A stretch of 61,652 nt of DNA from Clostridiaceae bacterium (GCA_021769555.1 JAETSR010000014.1:1-61652); one strand, 5' to 3'. Shown: positions 23,704 through 32,705, counted from the stretch's first letter. Program-made: numbers and translations. The notes: generated by a model not told the origin, from the letters alone.

Positions 23704-24555
23704 ATGGAATGGCTCGACCGTCTGAACTCAGCGCTCTCCTATATTGAGGACAACCTTGGCAGCCCCCCGGACTATGAGGCCCTGTCGCGCATAGCCTGCT
23801 GCTCCTCCTACCATTTCCAGCGGATGTTCGCCTATCTTGCGGATATGCCCCTGTCGGAGTATATCAGGCGGCGGCGCATGTCCCTGGCGGCGGTGGAGCT
23901 GCTTTCAGGGGAGAAGGTGGTGGATGTGGCCCTGAAATACGGCTACAGCTCGCCTACTGCCTTCAACCGCGCCTTTCAGTCCGTCCACGGCTGCCCGCCC
24001 TCCGCTGTCAGGGCGCCGGGGGCTCAGGTCAAGTCCTTTCCCCCTATCTCCTTCAAGATTACAGTTAAAGGAGTGGAAGAGATGAACTTTCGCATTGAGC
24101 GCCGGGAGGCGTTTACTATCGTAGGGGTGTCTGTGCCCCTTGAGCGGGAGCTGGAAAAGAACTTCCAGGTCATCCCGCAGAAGTGGGCCCAGGCCGGGGC
24201 GGACGGCACTATCGGGCGGCTTGCGGCGCGCATGAGCGGTGAGCCCAAGGGCGTGCTGGGGGTGAGCAGCTTTGACCCTAAGACCGGGACCGGGAGGTAC
24301 TATATTGCCGTGGCCTCTGAGGATGATTCCGGCGGGCTTGAAAAGTTTACTGTGCCTGCGGCTCAGTGGGCGGTTTTTCCCGGGAGCGGGAGCAATGAGT
24401 CTATACAGGAGCTTGAGAAACGGATTTTTACTGAGTGGCTGCCAACTTCGGGGTATGAGTATGGGGAGGCGCCGGATATTGAGGTTTATATTAGTCCGGA
24501 CCCGCAGAATGCCGTTTATGAGGTCTGGGTGCCGGTGGTGAAGAAGAAAGAGTAA
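23704..24555 (+). CDS. AraC-family regulator with GyrI-like effector domain
   Basis: A 283-residue transcription factor of the Rob/SoxS type. The N-terminal double helix-turn-helix (about 8-105) contains YHFQRMFAYLADMPLSEYIRRRRMSLAA and the second motif VVDVALKYGYSSPTAFNRAFQSVHGCPPS (only key parts quoted in order). Residues about 125-283 form a GyrI-like small-molecule-binding domain, beginning NFRIERREAFTIVGV and ending YEVWVPV. Such proteins often activate drug or stress responses after ligand binding. It follows the AAC(6')-like gene by 71 nt on the same strand. A two-hairpin repeat lies directly downstream. Confidence 0.92.
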   Translation: MEWLDRLNSALSYIEDNLGSPPDYEALSRIACCSSYHFQRMFAYLADMPLSEYIRRRRMSLAAVELLSGEKVVDVALKYGYSSPTAFNRAFQSVHGCPPSAVRAPGAQVKSFPPISFKITVKGVEEMNFRIERREAFTIVGVSVPLERELEKNFQVIPQKWAQAGADGTIGRLAARMSGEPKGVLGVSSFDPKTGTGRYYIAVASEDDSGGLEKFTVPAAQWAVFPGSGSNESIQELEKRIFTEWLPTSGYEYGEAPDIEVYISPDPQNAVYEVWVPVVKKKE

Positions 24556-24570
24556 TTACGCTTCGGCTTC

Positions 24571-24660
24571 GCCTCGCGCCCTAGACCGTGGGACGCTGTC
24601 CCACACCCTGCCACTTTTGAAAAAGTGGACAAAACTTTTGCTTTTGCTTCGCAAGCATAC
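24571..24660 (+). repeat. Two-hairpin intergenic repeat, copy A
   Basis: Hairpin 1 is GTGGGAC-GCT-GTCCCAC (24588-24604). After the joiner ACCCTG comes hairpin 2, CCACTTTT/AAAAGTGG (24611-24628), then a tail rich in CTTTTGCTTCGC. The same layout recurs at 27612-27671 and 47692-47756 with different but still complementary stems. Confidence 0.75.
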
Positions 24661-24690
24661 AAAAAAGCGCGTTCCCTCGGGAACGCGCTC
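24660..24690 (-). terminator. Terminator of the S10-spc-alpha operon
   Basis: A 10-bp stem AGCGCGTTCC/GGAACGCGCT (24666-24675 with 24680-24689) closed by a short loop is followed on the minus strand by TTTTTT. It lies just past rplQ. Confidence 0.9.
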
Positions 24691-24700
24691 TCTCTTTCAC

Positions 24701-25042
24701 TTACACCAGCTCCAAAACCGCCATCTCCGCGGCGTCGCCCCTTCTGGGGCCCAGCTTAGTCACCCTGGTGTAGCCGCCGTTGCGGTCAGCATACTGGGGC
24801 GCTATGGTGTTGAACAGCTTCGCCGCCGCGCTCTCCTTGGTCACAAAGCTCATAACCATGCGCTTGCTGTGAAGGTCGTTCGTCTTGGCTATGGTTATCA
24901 TCTTCTCCGCCAGAGCCTGCACCTCCTTGGCACGGGTTGCGGTGGTCTCTATCTTTCCGTTCTCAAAGAAGAACGTCACCATCCCCCGGAGCATCGCCGT
25001 GCGATGCGCGGTGTTGCGGCCCAGCTTTCTGGTTCCCGGCAT
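24701..25042 (-). CDS. rplQ: Large-subunit ribosomal protein bL17
   Basis: Ribosomal protein L17 (113 aa), which sits near the peptide exit region of the 50S subunit. The start [21 protein letters not shown] and the ending [22 protein letters not shown] are diagnostic. It is the last gene of the ribosomal operon, 21 nt after rpoA, with the operon terminator directly downstream. Confidence 0.98.
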   Translation of the reverse strand: MPGTRKLGRNTAHRTAMLRGMVTFFFENGKIETTATRAKEVQALAEKMITIAKTNDLHSKRMVMSFVTKESAAAKLFNTIAPQYADRNGGYTRVTKLGPRRGDAAEMAVLELV

Positions 25043-25063
25043 GAAGATTCCTCCTATCTACGC

Positions 25064-26017
25064 TTATTCGTCGTCTTTCCGCAGGCTGAAGCCAAGGGAA
25101 GCCAGCTTCCACACGACCTCCTCCAGCGACTTGCGCCCCAGGTTCCGGACCTTCATCATGTCGTCCTCCGACTTGTTGATAAGGTCCTCCACGGTGTTTA
25201 TCCCCGCGCGCTTGAGGCAGTTGAACGAGCGGACTGACAAATCCAGCTCTTCTATCGTCATTTCCAGCACTTTCTCTTTGCCGCCCTCGTCCTTCTCCAC
25301 CATTATCTCCGTGGACTTGCCCTTATCGGACAAATCTACGAACAGGTTTAGGTGGTCGGTGAGGACCTTTGCCGCTAGCGACACGGCCTCCTGGGCATTT
25401 ATGACCCCGTTGGTCCAGACCTCCAGGGTCAGCTTGTCAAAGTCGATGCTCTGTCCAACGCGGGTGTTCTCCACGTTAAAGTTGACCTTGAGTACAGGTG
25501 TGTAAATGGAATCCACCGCAATTTCGCCGATAACGCCCTCGGGCATATTCTGCTTGTTGCGCTCGTTCGAGACATAGCCCCTTCCCTTATCCAGGGTCAG
25601 CTCCATATAGAGCTTGGCCCCCTCGCCCAGGGTGGCGATGTGCAGCTCGGGGTTGAGTATCTCAACCTCGCTGTCCGCCTGGATGGACGCGGCTGTGACC
25701 TCGCAGGGCCCCTCCGCCGAGATTTCCACGGTCTTCGGGCCGTCGCAGTAGAGCCTTGCGACTATCCCCTTGACGTTCAGGACTATCTCGGTCACGTCCT
25801 CCTTTACTCCCGGGATGGTGGAAAATTCGTGGAGCACGCCGTCTATCTTTATAGACCTGGGGGCAACCCCCGGCAGGCTCGACAGCAGCACCCGGCGCAG
25901 AGAGTTCCCTAAAGTCGTGCCGAAGCCGCGCTCTAAGGGCTCGATGACAAACCGGCCGTATGTGCCGTCCTCGAATGTTTCCGCTATATCAATTTTGGGT
26001 CTTTCTATCTCAATCAT
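25064..26017 (-). CDS. rpoA: RNA polymerase alpha subunit
   Basis: Alpha subunit of RNA polymerase, 317 aa. The N-terminal dimerisation domain (about 1-230) contains the signature [18 protein letters not shown], and the C-terminal domain (about 245-317) that contacts UP elements and activators contains [22 protein letters not shown] and [10 protein letters not shown]. The frame is open to 26053, but the ATG at 26017 begins the canonical MIEIERP and has GAGGAGG upstream. It lies between rpsD and rplQ as usual. Confidence 0.99.
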   Translation of the reverse strand: MIEIERPKIDIAETFEDGTYGRFVIEPLERGFGTTLGNSLRRVLLSSLPGVAPRSIKIDGVLHEFSTIPGVKEDVTEIVLNVKGIVARLYCDGPKTVEISAEGPCEVTAASIQADSEVEILNPELHIATLGEGAKLYMELTLDKGRGYVSNERNKQNMPEGVIGEIAVDSIYTPVLKVNFNVENTRVGQSIDFDKLTLEVWTNGVINAQEAVSLAAKVLTDHLNLFVDLSDKGKSTEIMVEKDEGGKEKVLEMTIEELDLSVRSFNCLKRAGINTVEDLINKSEDDMMKVRNLGRKSLEEVVWKLASLGFSLRKDDE

Positions 26018-26108
26018 CCGCGATCCTCCTCTACACAGGCAAAGTATAGTCAACGCGGTTCAGGCGTTTACTATTACGGCTCATGAATACGCTATTCCCC
26101 TATAGGGA

Positions 26109-26735
26109 TTACTTCGAGTACAGCTCGACGATGAGGGTCTCGTCAACCTCAAGGTCAATCTCCTCGCGGGTGGGCAGCGCATCGACCTTCGCCTGTGCGT
26201 TGGCCGCGTCAACATCCAGCCACTTCGGCGCCGGCCGGGCGGAGTTTGCCTCCAGAACAGCCTTGAACTTGCTGCTTGAACGGCTCTTGTCCTTTATGGC
26301 GACCATTTCGCCGGGCTTTACAAGGTAGGAGGGGATATCCACCTTCTTGCCGTTCACGGTGAAGTGGCCGTGCACCACCAGCTGGCGGGCCTCGGCCCTG
26401 GAGCTGGCCCAGCCGCAGCGGTATACCACATTGTCCAGCCTGCTCTCAAGGAGTATCAGGAGGTTGTCGCCGGCCTTGCCGGGCATATTCGTTGCCATCT
26501 CATAGTAGTGGTGGAACTGGCCCTCCAGTACTCCGTAGAAACGGCGGGTCATCTGCTTGGCGCGAAGCTGCATTCCGTACTCCGAGGCCTTCTTGCGGCC
26601 CTGGCCGTGCTGCCCGGGGGCGTAGGCCCTCCTTGAAATGGCGCACTTGTCGGTGTAGCAGCGCTCGCCCTTCAGGAACAGCTTCTGCCCCTCGCGGCGG
26701 CAGAGCTTGCAAACGGCTTCTGTATATCTTGCCAT
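26109..26735 (-). CDS. rpsD: Small-subunit ribosomal protein uS4
   Basis: Ribosomal protein S4 (208 aa), a primary 16S rRNA binder and often a translational repressor of its operon. The N-terminus has the four-cysteine zinc form (Cys9, Cys12, Cys26, Cys31: VCKLCRREG and CYTDKC). The S4 RNA-binding domain follows (about 95-160, [20 protein letters not shown]). Its place in the alpha operon before rpoA is standard. Confidence 0.98.
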   Translation of the reverse strand: MARYTEAVCKLCRREGQKLFLKGERCYTDKCAISRRAYAPGQHGQGRKKASEYGMQLRAKQMTRRFYGVLEGQFHHYYEMATNMPGKAGDNLLILLESRLDNVVYRCGWASSRAEARQLVVHGHFTVNGKKVDIPSYLVKPGEMVAIKDKSRSSSKFKAVLEANSARPAPKWLDVDAANAQAKVDALPTREEIDLEVDETLIVELYSK

Positions 26736-26759
26736 ATTTTCTGTAACCTCCTAATGTTT

Positions 26760-27158
26760 TTACACGCGGCGCCTTTTGGGCGGGCGGCAGCCGTTATGGG
26801 GGATGGGGGTCACGTCTTTTATCATGCTCACGTCCAGCCCAGCGGCCTGCAGCGCGCGGATAGCAGCCTCTCGGCCCGCGCCGGGACCCTTAACGAACAC
26901 CTCAACGGACTTCATGCCGTGCTCCATTGCCAGCTTCGCGGCGGTTTCGGCCGCGGTCTGGGCGGCGAAGGGAGTGGACTTTCTTGAGCCCCTGAAGCCC
27001 AGCTCGCCGGAGCTTGCCCAGGAGATGGCGTTGCCCTGGGTGTCGGTGATGGTGACGATGGTGTTGTTGAACGTGGACTGGATATGGGCCGCGCCGCGCT
27101 CAATATTCTTGCGCTCACGGCGGCGGCGCACTGTACCCTTAGTGGTCTTTTGTGCCAT
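26760..27158 (-). CDS. rpsK: Small-subunit ribosomal protein uS11
   Basis: Ribosomal protein S11 (132 aa) of the 30S platform, near the E-site mRNA. Diagnostic segments are [41 protein letters not shown] and the ending [14 protein letters not shown]. It lies between rpsM and rpsD. Confidence 0.98.
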   Translation of the reverse strand: MAQKTTKGTVRRRRERKNIERGAAHIQSTFNNTIVTITDTQGNAISWASSGELGFRGSRKSTPFAAQTAAETAAKLAMEHGMKSVEVFVKGPGAGREAAIRALQAAGLDVSMIKDVTPIPHNGCRPPKRRRV

Positions 27159-27173
27159 TTTGTGAATCCCTCC

Positions 27174-27542
27174 TTACTTCTTCTTATTAGCCATGGTCTT
27201 GCGGGGACCCTTGCGTGTGCGGGCGTTGGTCTTGGTGCGCTGGCCCCTTACGGGCAGGCCCTTCCTGTGGCGCACGCCGCGGTAGCAGCCTATCTCAACC
27301 AGGCGCTTGATGTCGAACGCTACGTCCCGGCGAAGGTCGCCCTCAACGTGGCAGTTCTTGTCGATATAGTCGCGGAGCTTCGAGGCGTCGTCCTCTGAGA
27401 GGTCCCGCACGCGGATGTCGGGGTCAACACCTGTTGCCGCGCAGATATTCGTGGCGGTCTTGCGGCCGATGCCGTAGATATAGGTCAGAGCGATTTCTAT
27501 TCGCTTGTCTCTTGGCAGGTCGATACCGGAAATTCGAGCCAT
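27174..27542 (-). CDS. rpsM: Small-subunit ribosomal protein uS13
   Basis: Ribosomal protein S13 (122 aa) at the head of the 30S subunit, contacting tRNA and the 50S bridge. It begins [14 protein letters not shown], has [10 protein letters not shown] and ends [15 protein letters not shown]. Upstream in-frame ATG and start-like codons (27554, 27563) overlap the AAAGGA site, so the canonical ATG at 27542 is chosen. A two-hairpin repeat separates it from rpmJ. Confidence 0.97.
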   Translation of the reverse strand: MARISGIDLPRDKRIEIALTYIYGIGRKTATNICAATGVDPDIRVRDLSEDDASKLRDYIDKNCHVEGDLRRDVAFDIKRLVEIGCYRGVRHRKGLPVRGQRTKTNARTRKGPRKTMANKKK

Positions 27543-27611
27543 GTTATTGACCATTCCTTTCACTTGGTTTGTGGGGACGCTTATTGCGCTTGCTTTGCCC
27601 GCGCTTGGACC

Positions 27612-27671
27612 TTGGGGCGCTGCCCCAAACCCTGCCAGGCGCCAAACGCGCCTGGACCGCGTCCCGCTTCG
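27612..27671 (+). repeat. Two-hairpin intergenic repeat, copy B, inside the ribosomal operon
   Basis: Hairpin 1 is TTGGGGC-GCT-GCCCCAA (27612-27628). The joiner ACCCTG follows, then hairpin 2 CCAGGCGC/GCGCCTGG (27635-27642 with 27648-27655) and a tail GCTTCGCGCC. The element sits in the 141-nt gap between rpsM and rpmJ and is antisense to the operon transcript. Confidence 0.75.
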
Positions 27672-27683
27672 CGCCGCTCTATA

Positions 27684-27797
27684 TTAGCCCTGGCGCTGCT
27701 TGTGCTTGGGGTTTTCACAGATTACCATGATTTTCCCCTTGCGTTTAATTATCTTGCACTTCTCACACATCTTCTTAACAGAAGGACGTACTTTCAT
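27684..27797 (-). CDS. rpmJ: Large-subunit ribosomal protein bL36
   Basis: Ribosomal protein L36, only 37 aa: begins [15 protein letters not shown] and ends [10 protein letters not shown]. The zinc ligands Cys11, Cys14, Cys27 and a histidine near residue 32 are all present (zinc-binding C+ form). AGGAAAG lies about 8 nt before the ATG. It occupies its usual place between infA and rpsM. Confidence 0.97.
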   Translation of the reverse strand: MKVRPSVKKMCEKCKIIKRKGKIMVICENPKHKQRQG

Positions 27798-27861
27798 TCT
27801 ATCATCACTTTCCTTTCTGTCAGGATAAGTCTTGCTTTAAGCTGTCTTTTCGAGCCCCGGC

Positions 27862-28080
27862 TCACTTCGAGCGCCAGGTTATGCGTCCCTTCGTCAAATC
27901 GTAGGGGGACATTTCCAGCGTGACCTTGTCTCCCGGCAGTATGCGGATAAAGTTCATCCGCAGCTTCCCGGAGATATGGGCCAGCACCGTGTGCCCATTG
28001 GGCAGCTCTACCTGGAACTGCGCGTTCGGCAGAGCTTCCTTTACTACGCCCTGCACCTCAATTACGTCTTGCTTTGACAT
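27862..28080 (-). CDS. infA: Translation initiation factor IF-1
   Basis: IF-1 (72 aa), a single S1-like OB-fold that occupies the ribosomal A site during initiation. It begins [19 protein letters not shown], has [23 protein letters not shown] in the middle (key residues GKxRxxxIRIxxGD) and ends [10 protein letters not shown]. It follows the KOW-domain gene by 3 nt. Confidence 0.98.
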   Translation of the reverse strand: MSKQDVIEVQGVVKEALPNAQFQVELPNGHTVLAHISGKLRMNFIRILPGDKVTLEMSPYDLTKGRITWRSK

Positions 28081-28083
28081 ACC

Positions 28084-28356
28084 TCAAACCTCCGCGTCAT
28101 ACGGTGTATTCTCTCTCTGCCCGCCCGCTTCCCGCAGGGCGGCCCGTAGTTTACGATTGGTGGCGAGCGCCTCCTCGGAGAGCACTCTTAAAGTCGGGCT
28201 CAGGTGCATAAGCTTCTTGCGCTTTGGCCGCTCTATCGGCCTCTTTTTGCCGTCCGCCAGCACCGCCCAGGGGGATTCCAGTTCAAGGACCGCTAAATAG
28301 CTGTCCTTATCCCTCCCTGCCCGGGATATCACCACCTGGCCGCGCTTTAGCTCCAT
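28084..28356 (-). CDS. KOW-domain RNA-binding protein (L14e-like)
   Basis: A 90-residue basic protein commonly found between map and infA in Clostridia. It starts with the KOW-like MELKRGQVVISRAGRDKDSYLAV and contains PIERPKRKKLMHLS, typical of the L14e/KOW family. It probably binds rRNA or mRNA, but its exact role is unknown. It is tightly packed in the operon (10 nt after map, 3 nt before infA). Confidence 0.9.
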   Translation of the reverse strand: MELKRGQVVISRAGRDKDSYLAVLELESPWAVLADGKKRPIERPKRKKLMHLSPTLRVLSEEALATNRKLRAALREAGGQRENTPYDAEV

Positions 28357-28366
28357 AGCCTCCTCC

Positions 28367-29119
28367 TTAGTCCGGCAGCGTCAGTATGACCGGACCGCCG
28401 GGGGTTATGGCTACGGTGTGCTCGAAGTGCGCCGACAGGCTGCCGTCTCTAGTAACTACAGTCCAGCCGTCGGGCTTCACCTCTATTTCGCGCCTGCCCT
28501 GGTTTATCATCGGCTCTATGGCTATCACCATTCCTGCCGTCAGTCTCGCACCCCTTCCCGGAGTGCCGTAATTGGGGACGCTGGGGTCCTCGTGCATCTC
28601 CGCACCTACTCCGTGGCCGGTGAACTCTCGTACCACCGAGTAACTGCGGGCTTCGACATACTCCTGTACCGCCCGGCCTATATCCCCCACCCGGTTTCCC
28701 GGACGGGCCTGCTCTATGCCTAAGAACAGCGACCGTTCAGCGGCGTCCAGAAGGGCCTTCGCTTCATCGCTTATCTCCCCGCAGGGAAAGGTCCAGGCAT
28801 TGTCCCCGTGAAAGCCCTCATAATAAGCCCCCACGTCTATGCTCACGATGTCGCCCTTCTTAAATATCACGCTCTTCTTGGGTATGCCGTGGATGACCAC
28901 TTGATTTACCGATATACATGCGCTGGCGGGATATCCGTCGTACCCGAGAAAGCTTGGCGCGGCGCCCTCGGACTCTATATACTGCCGCACCAGCTTATCT
29001 ACCTCCCAGGCTGACACCCCCGGCTCCACCGCTTCTCCGGCAAGCCTGAGCGCCTTTTGGGATATTATCCCTGCCTTGCGCATTACGCCGAGCTCCCTGC
29101 TGGTTTTCAGCACGATCAT
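28367..29119 (-). CDS. map: Methionine aminopeptidase type I
   Basis: Removes the initiator methionine from nascent proteins. The 250-residue pita-bread fold has the five metal ligands in their usual contexts: Asp in SIDVGAYYEGFHGDNAWTF (two Asp), His in FTGHGVGAEMHEDP, Glu in AIEPMINQG and Glu near the C-terminus in HFEHTVAIT. The start overlaps the adk stop (ATGA). AAAGGTCC within the end of adk serves as ribosome binding site. Confidence 0.98.
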   Translation of the reverse strand: MIVLKTSRELGVMRKAGIISQKALRLAGEAVEPGVSAWEVDKLVRQYIESEGAAPSFLGYDGYPASACISVNQVVIHGIPKKSVIFKKGDIVSIDVGAYYEGFHGDNAWTFPCGEISDEAKALLDAAERSLFLGIEQARPGNRVGDIGRAVQEYVEARSYSVVREFTGHGVGAEMHEDPSVPNYGTPGRGARLTAGMVIAIEPMINQGRREIEVKPDGWTVVTRDGSLSAHFEHTVAITPGGPVILTLPD

Positions 29120-29754
29120 GAAAGGTCCTCCAGGGCTTCCAGCACTTTGCGTGTGGTGTCCTCTACCTTGTCCTGGCCGTGCACGACCCTCAGCTTGCCC
29201 TGCTTGCTGTAATACTCCTTAAGCGGCTCGGTCTGGCTGTGGTATACCTCCAGCCTCTCCTTCACCGTGTCGGGGTGGTCGTCCTTGCGCTGAATGAGGG
29301 CGCCCGCGCAGGAGTCGCATACCCCCGGCACCTTCGGCTGCTTGTACAGCACGTGGTAGGAGGCCCCGCACTTCTCACAGACGCGGCGTCCGGACATCCT
29401 TGTCACGATATCCTCGTCGGCCACCTCTATGTCCAGCACAACGTCGATATCCGCTCCCATTCCGTCCAGAGCCTCGGCCTGGGGGATGGTCCTGGGGAAG
29501 CCGTCAAGGATGAAGCCGTTTTTGCAGTCCTCCTCCTTGATACGGTCCTTTATAATGCCGATGAGTATCTCGTCAGGCACCAGCGCCCCGCTCTCCATAT
29601 AGCTCTTGGCGCGAAGGCCCATCTCCGTACCGTTCTTCAGCGCCTCCCGCAGGATGTTCCCTGTGGAAATCGCCGGTATCTTTTTATTCTCACAAATCAC
29701 TTCGGCCTGGGTGCCCTTTCCGGCCCCCGGAGCCCCTAAAAGGATAAGCTTCAT
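29116..29754 (-). CDS. adk: Adenylate kinase
   Basis: Interconverts ATP plus AMP and two ADP. The P-loop GAPGAGKGT is at 7-15 and FPRT and the LID domain follow. The LID contains a four-cysteine zinc site (CEKC ... CDSC, about 128-152), the form found in Gram-positive long-type enzymes. At 212 aa the length is normal. Its position between secY and map is conserved in Firmicutes. Confidence 0.98.
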   Translation of the reverse strand: MKLILLGAPGAGKGTQAEVICENKKIPAISTGNILREALKNGTEMGLRAKSYMESGALVPDEILIGIIKDRIKEEDCKNGFILDGFPRTIPQAEALDGMGADIDVVLDIEVADEDIVTRMSGRRVCEKCGASYHVLYKQPKVPGVCDSCAGALIQRKDDHPDTVKERLEVYHSQTEPLKEYYSKQGKLRVVHGQDKVEDTTRKVLEALEDLS

Positions 29755-29776
29755 ACCAATACATCCTTTCTTCCGA

Positions 29777-31093
29777 TTAGTCCAGGAAGCCCTTGTAGTG
29801 GCGCATCATCATCTGGCTCTCCATCTGCTTCACGGTCTCCAGCGCCACGCCCACAATGATTATCACCGAGGTGCCGCCCAAGGACAGGCCCTGCATATTG
29901 GTAATATTGGTAAAGATGATGGGTATCAGCGCCACAAAGGCCAGGAAGAGCGCGCCTATGAGGGTGACCTTGGAGAGTATCTTGGCGATAAACTCAGCTG
30001 TGGGCCGCCCCGGACGGAGCCCGGGCACGGTGCCGTTGTTCTGGCGGAGGTTATTCGCCATCTCCAAAGGATTATACTGGACGGACATATAAAAGTATGC
30101 GAACATGATTATCATGAGGAAATAGAGCACCGTATAGAGCCAGCCGCTCTGGGAGAAGGCGTCCATGAACGCCTTGCCGAAGCCCTCGGTGGGGTTCCAG
30201 AAGAACTTGATGAACTGGGGTATGCCCAGTATGGCGTTGGCGAATATCACGGGCATGACGCCGCTCATCGCCACCTTAACCGGCATATAGGTGCTCTGGC
30301 CGCCGTACATCTTGCGGCCCACTACCTTCTTGGCGTACTGCACCGGGATACGGCGCTCCGCCTCGTTCATGAATACGATGACCCAGATAACTACCAGGAA
30401 CAGGACGATGAACAGGGGCGCCAGCACCAGGTACTGCCCGGCTGTGGAGGGGCTAGTGAGGCCCAGGCTGAAGTACTGCCATACGCCGCCGAAGGTGACG
30501 GGCAGCCTTGCCACTATGCCGGCAAACAGGATGATGGAAATGCCATTGCCGATTCCCTTGTCGTTTATCTGCTCGCCCATCCACATGATGAGGGCCGTGC
30601 CTGCCGTAAAGGTCAGCACGATGACTATGCCCACAAAGACCCCGGCGAAGCCGTCGGTCACCTTCACAATGCCCGCGTTGGAGCGCAGGTAGAAGTAGTA
30701 GGCAATGCCCTGGATAAGTCCCAGGCCCACAGTCACATAGCGGGTGATGGTGGCTATCTTCTTGCGCCCGCTCTCCCCCTCCTTGGAGAGGCGCTCGAGC
30801 GCCGGTATCGCTATAGTCAGCAGCTGCATGATGATGGAGCTGTTGATATAGGGGGTTATGCCCATGGCGAACAGGGAAGCGTATGAGAACGCGCCGCCGG
30901 TGAGCATGTTGATATAACCCAGGGCCGCGTTGCTGTCGCTGGCGGCGTTCATCAGGGTGGACAGCGCCGAAGCGTCCAGGAAGGGCACCGGTATAACGGA
31001 GCCGAACCTGAATACCACGATGATTAAGAGGGTATAGAGCATTTTCTTGCGAAGGTCCGGGATGCGCCAGGCATTCTTGATGGTGTTCAGCAA
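29777..31093 (-). CDS. secY: Protein translocase subunit SecY
   Basis: The channel-forming subunit of the SecYEG translocon, 438 aa with ten transmembrane helices. Characteristic segments are TLLIIVVFRFGSVIPVPF in helix 1, the plug region with NMLTGGAF, ITPYINSSIIMQLL, and RPGRPTAEFIAKILSKVT in the cytoplasmic loop before helix 9. The start codon is TTG, with GAGGTGG in the end of rplO 6 nt upstream; a non-ATG start may moderate expression relative to the ribosomal proteins. Confidence 0.98.
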   Translation of the reverse strand: MLNTIKNAWRIPDLRKKMLYTLLIIVVFRFGSVIPVPFLDASALSTLMNAASDSNAALGYINMLTGGAFSYASLFAMGITPYINSSIIMQLLTIAIPALERLSKEGESGRKKIATITRYVTVGLGLIQGIAYYFYLRSNAGIVKVTDGFAGVFVGIVIVLTFTAGTALIMWMGEQINDKGIGNGISIILFAGIVARLPVTFGGVWQYFSLGLTSPSTAGQYLVLAPLFIVLFLVVIWVIVFMNEAERRIPVQYAKKVVGRKMYGGQSTYMPVKVAMSGVMPVIFANAILGIPQFIKFFWNPTEGFGKAFMDAFSQSGWLYTVLYFLMIIMFAYFYMSVQYNPLEMANNLRQNNGTVPGLRPGRPTAEFIAKILSKVTLIGALFLAFVALIPIIFTNITNMQGLSLGGTSVIIIVGVALETVKQMESQMMMRHYKGFLD

Positions 31094-31094
31094 C

Positions 31095-31535
31095 TCAGAC
31101 CACCTCGGCTTTCCCGCCTGCGGCCTCTATCTTGGCCTTTGCAGCTTCGGAAAAAGCGCTCGCCCTGACCGTCAGTTTCTTCGTGACCTCGCCGTTGGCC
31201 AGCACCTTCAGAGCGTCGCCGCTCTTCTTGAGCACGCCGGCCTCTATAAGAGTGTTTACGTCGACCTCAGCGCCGTCCTCAAAGCAGTTGAGACTGCCCA
31301 CGTTTATAGAGACGACCTCACGAGCGAAGATATTGTTGAAGCCGCGCTTGGGTATACGCCTCTGCAGGGGCATCTGGCCGCCCTCAAAGCCGGGACGCAT
31401 CCCGTGCCCGGCCCTCGCCTTCTGGCCCTTATGGCCCTTGCCGGCGGTCTTGCCGTTGCCGGAGCCGTGGCCGCGGCCAATGCGCTTCGCCTCCTTTGTG
31501 GAGCCGGGCACAGCCGTAAGCTGGTTTAGCTTCAT
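31095..31535 (-). CDS. rplO: Large-subunit ribosomal protein uL15
   Basis: Ribosomal protein L15 (146 aa). The Gly/Lys-rich N-terminal extension [24 protein letters not shown] and the segment [15 protein letters not shown] are diagnostic. It binds 23S rRNA late in 50S assembly. It lies between rpmD and secY; its stop is 1 nt from the secY start. Confidence 0.98.
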   Translation of the reverse strand: MKLNQLTAVPGSTKEAKRIGRGHGSGNGKTAGKGHKGQKARAGHGMRPGFEGGQMPLQRRIPKRGFNNIFAREVVSINVGSLNCFEDGAEVDVNTLIEAGVLKKSGDALKVLANGEVTKKLTVRASAFSEAAKAKIEAAGGKAEVV

Positions 31536-31556
31536 TTTAACGCACCTCCTTCAAGC

Positions 31557-31724
31557 TTATTCACTGACCTCTACCAGATGGCAAATCTTCCTGACCTTGC
31601 CCTTGGTCTGGTCGTTGTCCGGCTGCTCCCTGCAGTCCCCGACCTTGAAGAGCCCCAGGGCATGGGCTGTGGCTATCTGGTCCTTCTTGCTGCCGATAAG
31701 GCTCTTTTTAAGTGTAACCTTCAT
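31557..31724 (-). CDS. rpmD: Large-subunit ribosomal protein uL30
   Basis: Ribosomal protein L30 (55 aa), beginning MKVTLKKSLIGSKKDQI and ending HLVEVSE with the usual LGLFKVGD in the middle. The frame is open upstream into rpsE, but the ATG at 31724 with AAGGAGGG 8 nt before it is clear. It lies between rpsE and rplO. Confidence 0.96.
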   Translation of the reverse strand: MKVTLKKSLIGSKKDQIATAHALGLFKVGDCREQPDNDQTKGKVRKICHLVEVSE

Positions 31725-31738
31725 TTTATGAGCCCTCC

Positions 31739-32245
31739 TTACAGTATTTCCTTGACCTGCTTGCCCCTTATCGCGGCCACCTCTTCGGCGGTACGCAGCT
31801 GGGTAAGCCCGGCCAGGGTGGCCCGCACCACGTTGCACGGGTTATTGGAGCGCAGAGCCTTTGTACGGATGTCCTTAATGCCCGCGCTCTCCACAACGGC
31901 GCGCACCGGGCCGCCGGCGATAACGCCGGTACCGGGGGCGGCGGGCTTCAGGATGACCTTGCCCGCGCCGAACTCGCCCACTATCTCGTGGGGGATGGTG
32001 CTGCCGCGAAGGGCCACATGGTAAAGGTTCTTCTTGGCGTCCTCAATGCCCTTGCGTATGGCGTCGGGCACCTCGGCGGCCTTGCCTATGCCGAAGCCCA
32101 CAGTGCCGTTGCCGTCGCCCACGACCACCAGGGCGGAGAACTTCATAACGCGGCCGCCCTTAACGGTCTTTGACACGCGGTTTATAGCCACGACGCGCTC
32201 CTGCATCTCTACGCCGTTTGGGTCAAAATTCCTCTCACTAGCCAA
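31739..32245 (-). CDS. rpsE: Small-subunit ribosomal protein uS5
   Basis: Ribosomal protein S5 (168 aa), involved in decoding fidelity. The dsRBD-like N-terminal half has [27 protein letters not shown] (key residues RVxKxxKGGR) and [20 protein letters not shown]; the C-terminal half has [16 protein letters not shown] and [12 protein letters not shown]. It lies in standard order between rplR and rpmD. Confidence 0.98.
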   Translation of the reverse strand: MASERNFDPNGVEMQERVVAINRVSKTVKGGRVMKFSALVVVGDGNGTVGFGIGKAAEVPDAIRKGIEDAKKNLYHVALRGSTIPHEIVGEFGAGKVILKPAAPGTGVIAGGPVRAVVESAGIKDIRTKALRSNNPCNVVRATLAGLTQLRTAEEVAAIRGKQVKEIL

Positions 32246-32262
32246 ACTCTATTCCTCCTCGC

Positions 32263-32622
32263 TCAGAATTTCAGGCCGCCCTCGCGGGCGCCCTCGGCCA
32301 GCTCCTGCACGCGGCCGTGGAAGATATATCCCCCGCGGTCGAAGACCACGGTGCTGATACCCTTCTCCTTGGCGCGCTCGGCAATGAGCTTGCCAACCTT
32401 GCGGGCTGCTTCCTTATTGCCGCCGCTGCCCTCGAAGCCCTTCTCCACGGTGGAGGCGGCGCACAGGGTGGCCCCTGCCGTGTCGTCTATGACCTGGGCG
32501 TAGATATGGGACGAGGAGCGGAACACGTTCAGGCGGGGCCTCTCGGCGGTGCCGGAGATTTTACCCCGGACCCGTCTGTGCCGGCGCAGGCGCGCCTTAT
32601 TGGTATCCGGTTTATTTACCAT
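32263..32622 (-). CDS. rplR: Large-subunit ribosomal protein uL18
   Basis: Ribosomal protein L18 (119 aa), a 5S rRNA binder. Diagnostic parts are [36 protein letters not shown] and the ending [26 protein letters not shown] (key residues DRGGYxxHGRVxxLAxxAREGGLxF). It is separated from rplF by 83 nt of repetitive sequence, unusually far for this cluster. Confidence 0.98.
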   Translation of the reverse strand: MVNKPDTNKARLRRHRRVRGKISGTAERPRLNVFRSSSHIYAQVIDDTAGATLCAASTVEKGFEGSGGNKEAARKVGKLIAERAKEKGISTVVFDRGGYIFHGRVQELAEGAREGGLKF

Positions 32623-32649
32623 AGATTTTACCTTCTTTCATTCAACGCT

Positions 32650-32705
32650 TGTATACGTTTAAGCGGCTTTGGCCAGGGCTTCCAGCCAAGGCTTTAGCCA
32701 GGGCT
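32650..32705 (-). repeat. Four tandem mini-palindromes between rplF and rplR
   Basis: Reading the minus strand, four imperfect units follow one another directly after the rplF stop: GGGCTAAAGCCCT, GGCTAAAGCCTT, GGCTGGAAGCCCT and GGCCAAAGCC. Each is a small stem around two to three bases. They may fold into a chain of mini-hairpins or be the trace of slippage duplications. Confidence 0.6.

Noticed and set aside
29606-30886. 426-codon plus-strand open frame antisense to secY and adk
   Set aside because: It lies wholly opposite conserved genes, is rich in His, Tyr and Gln typical of antisense translation in GC-rich DNA, and has no ribosome binding site.
32650-32705. CRISPR-like repeat array between rplF and rplR
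   Set aside because: Units are 10-13 nt, directly adjacent and without spacers; they are mini-palindromes, not a CRISPR array.
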